Origin: Alphaproteobacteria bacterium
Lineage (GTDB): Bacteria > Pseudomonadota > Alphaproteobacteria > Paracaedibacterales > VGCI01
DNA: 35,662 bases
Assembly: GCA_019746225.1 (NCBI GenBank)
Contig: JAIESE010000067.1
Span: 1 to 35,662, forward strand
Direction of reading: 5' to 3'
Made by a program: the position numbers and the translations under genes. Below the pieces are notes generated by a model, which worked only from the letters and a program-made list of their open reading frames with translations, had not been told where the DNA came from and did not search any database. Shown one piece after another: positions 35,601 through 35,662 of this stretch; position 1 is the stretch's first letter; the number at the start of each line of letters is the position of its first letter.

Positions 35601-35662
35601 TGTCGATGCTATTATAAGTATCCCCTGCGGCGTCTCCTGTATTTGATGCCGGTGTGAGGAGG
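29692..35662 (-). CDS. Giant RTX calcium-binding repeat protein (5' end outside window)
   Basis: I read the frame open from the stop at 29692 to the right edge: 1989 codons, N-terminus missing. A GTG at 34872 lies inside the repeats (DTASYVTASIGV) and is not a real start. RTX nonapeptides (GGSGADVLDGG, NGGNGNDVLIGG) alternate with spacer modules that end in (S)IENLRGSxFNDxL; I count 23. Three kinds occur: A (GVTASLLTPASNTGDAAGDTY), about 15 copies; B (VTIDFTGATAILKANGGDA), 5; C (VTIVLANDGSASTTSGGDA), 3. The last about 110 residues lack repeats (SDTFVFQLDTIGGLG... to TNVTFV) and fit a type I secretion signal region. Expected to be exported by an ABC/MFP/TolC system, fold on binding extracellular Ca2+, and act as an adhesin or surface-layer protein. 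No T1SS genes are visible. Short RTX-rich frames on the other strand are shadows. Confidence 0.93.
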   Translation of the reverse strand, partial: LLTPASNTGDAAGDTYNSIDNLTGSGFNDTLIGDANGNILSGGNGNDVLTGGAGADVLDGGANTDTASYTSALTGVTASLLTPASNTGDAAGDTYISIENLIGSNFDDTLVGNEGSNSLNGNVGNDTLIGGSGADILNGGTGSDTASYETALTGVTASFLTPALNTGDAQGDTYISIENLRGSAFNDILTGDINGNVLSGNIGDDALLGNAGADILNGDDGNDTLDGGGDNDTLNGGNDNDTLIGGSGADVLDGGSGNDTASYVTASIGVTASLLTPASNTGDAAGDTYNSIDNLTGSVFNDTLIGDANGNILSGGSGNDVLTGGAGADVLDGGANTDTASYASALTGVTVSLQTPASNTGDAAGDTYISIENLRGSNFDDILIGDDNNNLIEGGQGADQMDGGLGSDTASYSNALTGVTASLLTPALNTGEATGDTYNSIENLNGSAFDDTLYGDEGANLLNGNVGNDTLIGGGEADTLNGGTGTDTASYETSTFGVTASLLTPASNTGDAAGDTYNSIENLRGSAFNDILTGNTVDNALEGGIGADQLDGGNNTSSGDTLSYEHSSASVTINFTGASPDLKASGGDAEGDIYTNFENIRGSSFGDTLIGNRADNTLEGGLGADQLDGGLGSDTASYEHSSAAVTIVLANDGSASTTSGGDAVGDTFSSIENLRGSSLNDILTGNDSDNSLEGGLGADQLDGGLGNDTASYEHSFAAVTIVLANDGSASSLSGGDTVGDTFSSIENLRGSSLNDVLTGNDSDNVIEGGSSLDTLNGGGNTSFGDTLSYEHSLSGVTINFTGATAALRAFGGDAIGDVYTNFENIRGSSSNDSLTGDGNANVLSGGGGADTLTGNGGIDTLIGGDGNDILDGGSGADVLDGGNGTDTASYATALTSVTASLLTPASNTGDALGDTYISIENLTGSAFDDTLEGDANNNLINGNAGNDLLIGNAGTDLLIGSDGDDILDGGADNDTLVGGNGNDILIGGSGADALNGEANINTASYETALIGVTASLNAPNINTGDAAGDTYQNIQNLRGSNFNDILTGNASDNEIEGGLGGDNLDGGSNATDGDTLSYEHSSAGVTIDFTGATAILKANGGDATGDVYSNFENIRGSTFNDILTGNTANNVLEGGGGADQINGGSGIDTASYEHSDAGVTVILDNTGAASFISDGDATGDTLSSIENLRGSAFMDTLTGNSSDNLIEGGIEADTLDGGGNTILGDTLSYEHSAASVTIDFTGATAILRANGGDATGDIYTNFENIRGSAFNDTLTGDANANILNGNTGNDTLAGNAGADTLNGGSGNDILIGGTENDILNGDDGDDILDGSADNDTLNGGNGNDVLIGGSGADILNGTSGIDIASYETALTGVTASLTTPAINTGDALGDTYSNIDNLRGSDFDDILTGDNGDNVLEGRQGGDQMNGGLGLDTASYANATTGVSASLLLPATNTGEAIGDTYTSIEILLGSAFSDTLIGDNGNNVIEGGLGADTLDGGSNTLAGDTLSYEHSSAAVTINFTGATAALKASGGSAVGDIYSNFENIRGSAFNDTLTGDANANILNGDAGVDTLNGNEGIDTLNGDDGNDILIGGVDGDILNGGNGTDTASYETALVGVTASLLTPGSNTGDAAGDTYTSVENLRGSSFNDTLTGDSGVNVLEGGLGADTLDGGLGVDTASYSNATTGVSASLSLPATNTGEAFGDTYANIENLLGSIFDDVLNGNASANSLSGNAGNDLLIGGAGADSLDGGTGTDIASYETALGGVTASLLTPGSNTGDALGDTYTSIENLRGSAFSDILTGNNGDNILEGGLGGDTLNGGLGIDTASYTNAATGVSASLSVPASNTGEALGDTFTGIENLLGSAFSDTLEGDINTNILTGGTSSDTFVFQLDTIGGLGKVGNDADIIVDLTATGANADILQFKGAGANLALLDASSTFTTTSVGGLAGIDDTVVTFSGGGSITFYDITLSSFAALEALNASVTNVTFV
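34622..35662. repeat. Recent internal duplication in the RTX gene, 819-bp offset
   Basis: The DNA at 34622-34843 recurs at 35441-35662 with only a handful of differences over 222 bp. The offset is 819 bp (273 codons), so the frame is kept. The second copy is still matching when the window ends. Confidence 0.8.

Noticed and set aside
29692..35662. Many Pro/Ser/Val-rich open frames on the plus strand opposite the RTX gene (for example 31574-31978 and 34883-35221)
   Set aside because: They are reverse-strand shadows of the repeated GG.G.D codons, with no ribosome binding sites and the same period as the RTX repeats.
29692..35662. Tandem repeats in the right third as a CRISPR array
   Set aside because: The repeats are in-frame coding modules of variable length without uniform spacers, encoding RTX motifs.

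Overview
The window looks like a chromosomal segment from an intracellular or host-associated alphaproteobacterium, probably of the Holosporales/Rickettsiales type. This is inferred from gene content and protein style, not from a database search. The supporting signs are a MucR/Ros regulator beside a tsaB-rimI-miaB cluster, a murA-DUF2948-infA string with alphaproteobacterial sequence character, alphaproteobacterial Dcd and RpoH sequences, AT-rich spacers and small dispersed palindromes. It also carries symbiont-style genes: a secreted leucine-rich-repeat protein, a Sel1 protein, a LuxR solo and a giant RTX protein.

Layout. 1-5030: miaB (3' end cut by the window edge), mucR, a DUF2062 membrane protein, a secreted coiled-coil protein, the overlapping pair tsaB-rimI, and a divergent VanX-type D-Ala-D-Ala dipeptidase. 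5191-8727: a second secreted coiled-coil protein, an MshL/PilQ-like secretin lipoprotein, a small TraD-like protein behind a paired direct repeat, and a Sel1-repeat protein. 8810-12719: the envelope and translation run cpoB-murJ-trpS, then a convergent Cys-rich small protein. 12720-13275: a non-coding stretch dominated by a 211-bp palindromic element. 13276-16256: rpoH overlapping a full-length DsbD/ScsB-type disulfide reductase by one base. 16377-19060: an LRR protein, a gene-poor stretch, and two overlapping GNAT acetyltransferases, one AAC(6')-like. 19061-19991: an AT-rich gap with three parS sites and no parAB. 19992-23181: an ftsK-rsmG operon. 23346-26732: tRNA-Thr(GGT), a small basic protein, dcd, murA, DUF2948 and infA. 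26896-29601: a LuxR-type regulator, a LysE exporter and a prepilin-like protein. 29692 to the right edge: a giant RTX repeat protein whose N-terminus lies outside the window.

How it fits together. Most genes are housekeeping: tRNA modification (miaB, tsaB), peptidoglycan supply and recycling (murA, murJ, ddpX), division (ftsK, cpoB), heat shock (rpoH) and periplasmic redox (dsbD/scsB). The accessory layer is surface or secreted: secretin plus pseudopilin, RTX protein, LRR protein and small Sec-secreted coiled-coil proteins. Several neighbourhoods that are normally conserved look rearranged or trimmed. rsmG sits with ftsK rather than mnmG/parAB although parS sites remain, infA follows DUF2948 directly, and no fur lies between rimI and miaB.

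The best leads are the orphan parS cluster, the three-flavour module architecture of the RTX protein with a recent internal duplication on which the window ends, in-frame insertions of about 28-35 residues in Dcd and RsmG, and the near-identical LRR repeats. I found no CRISPR array, rRNA, complete insertion sequence or prophage, and no system that I could claim as wholly new.
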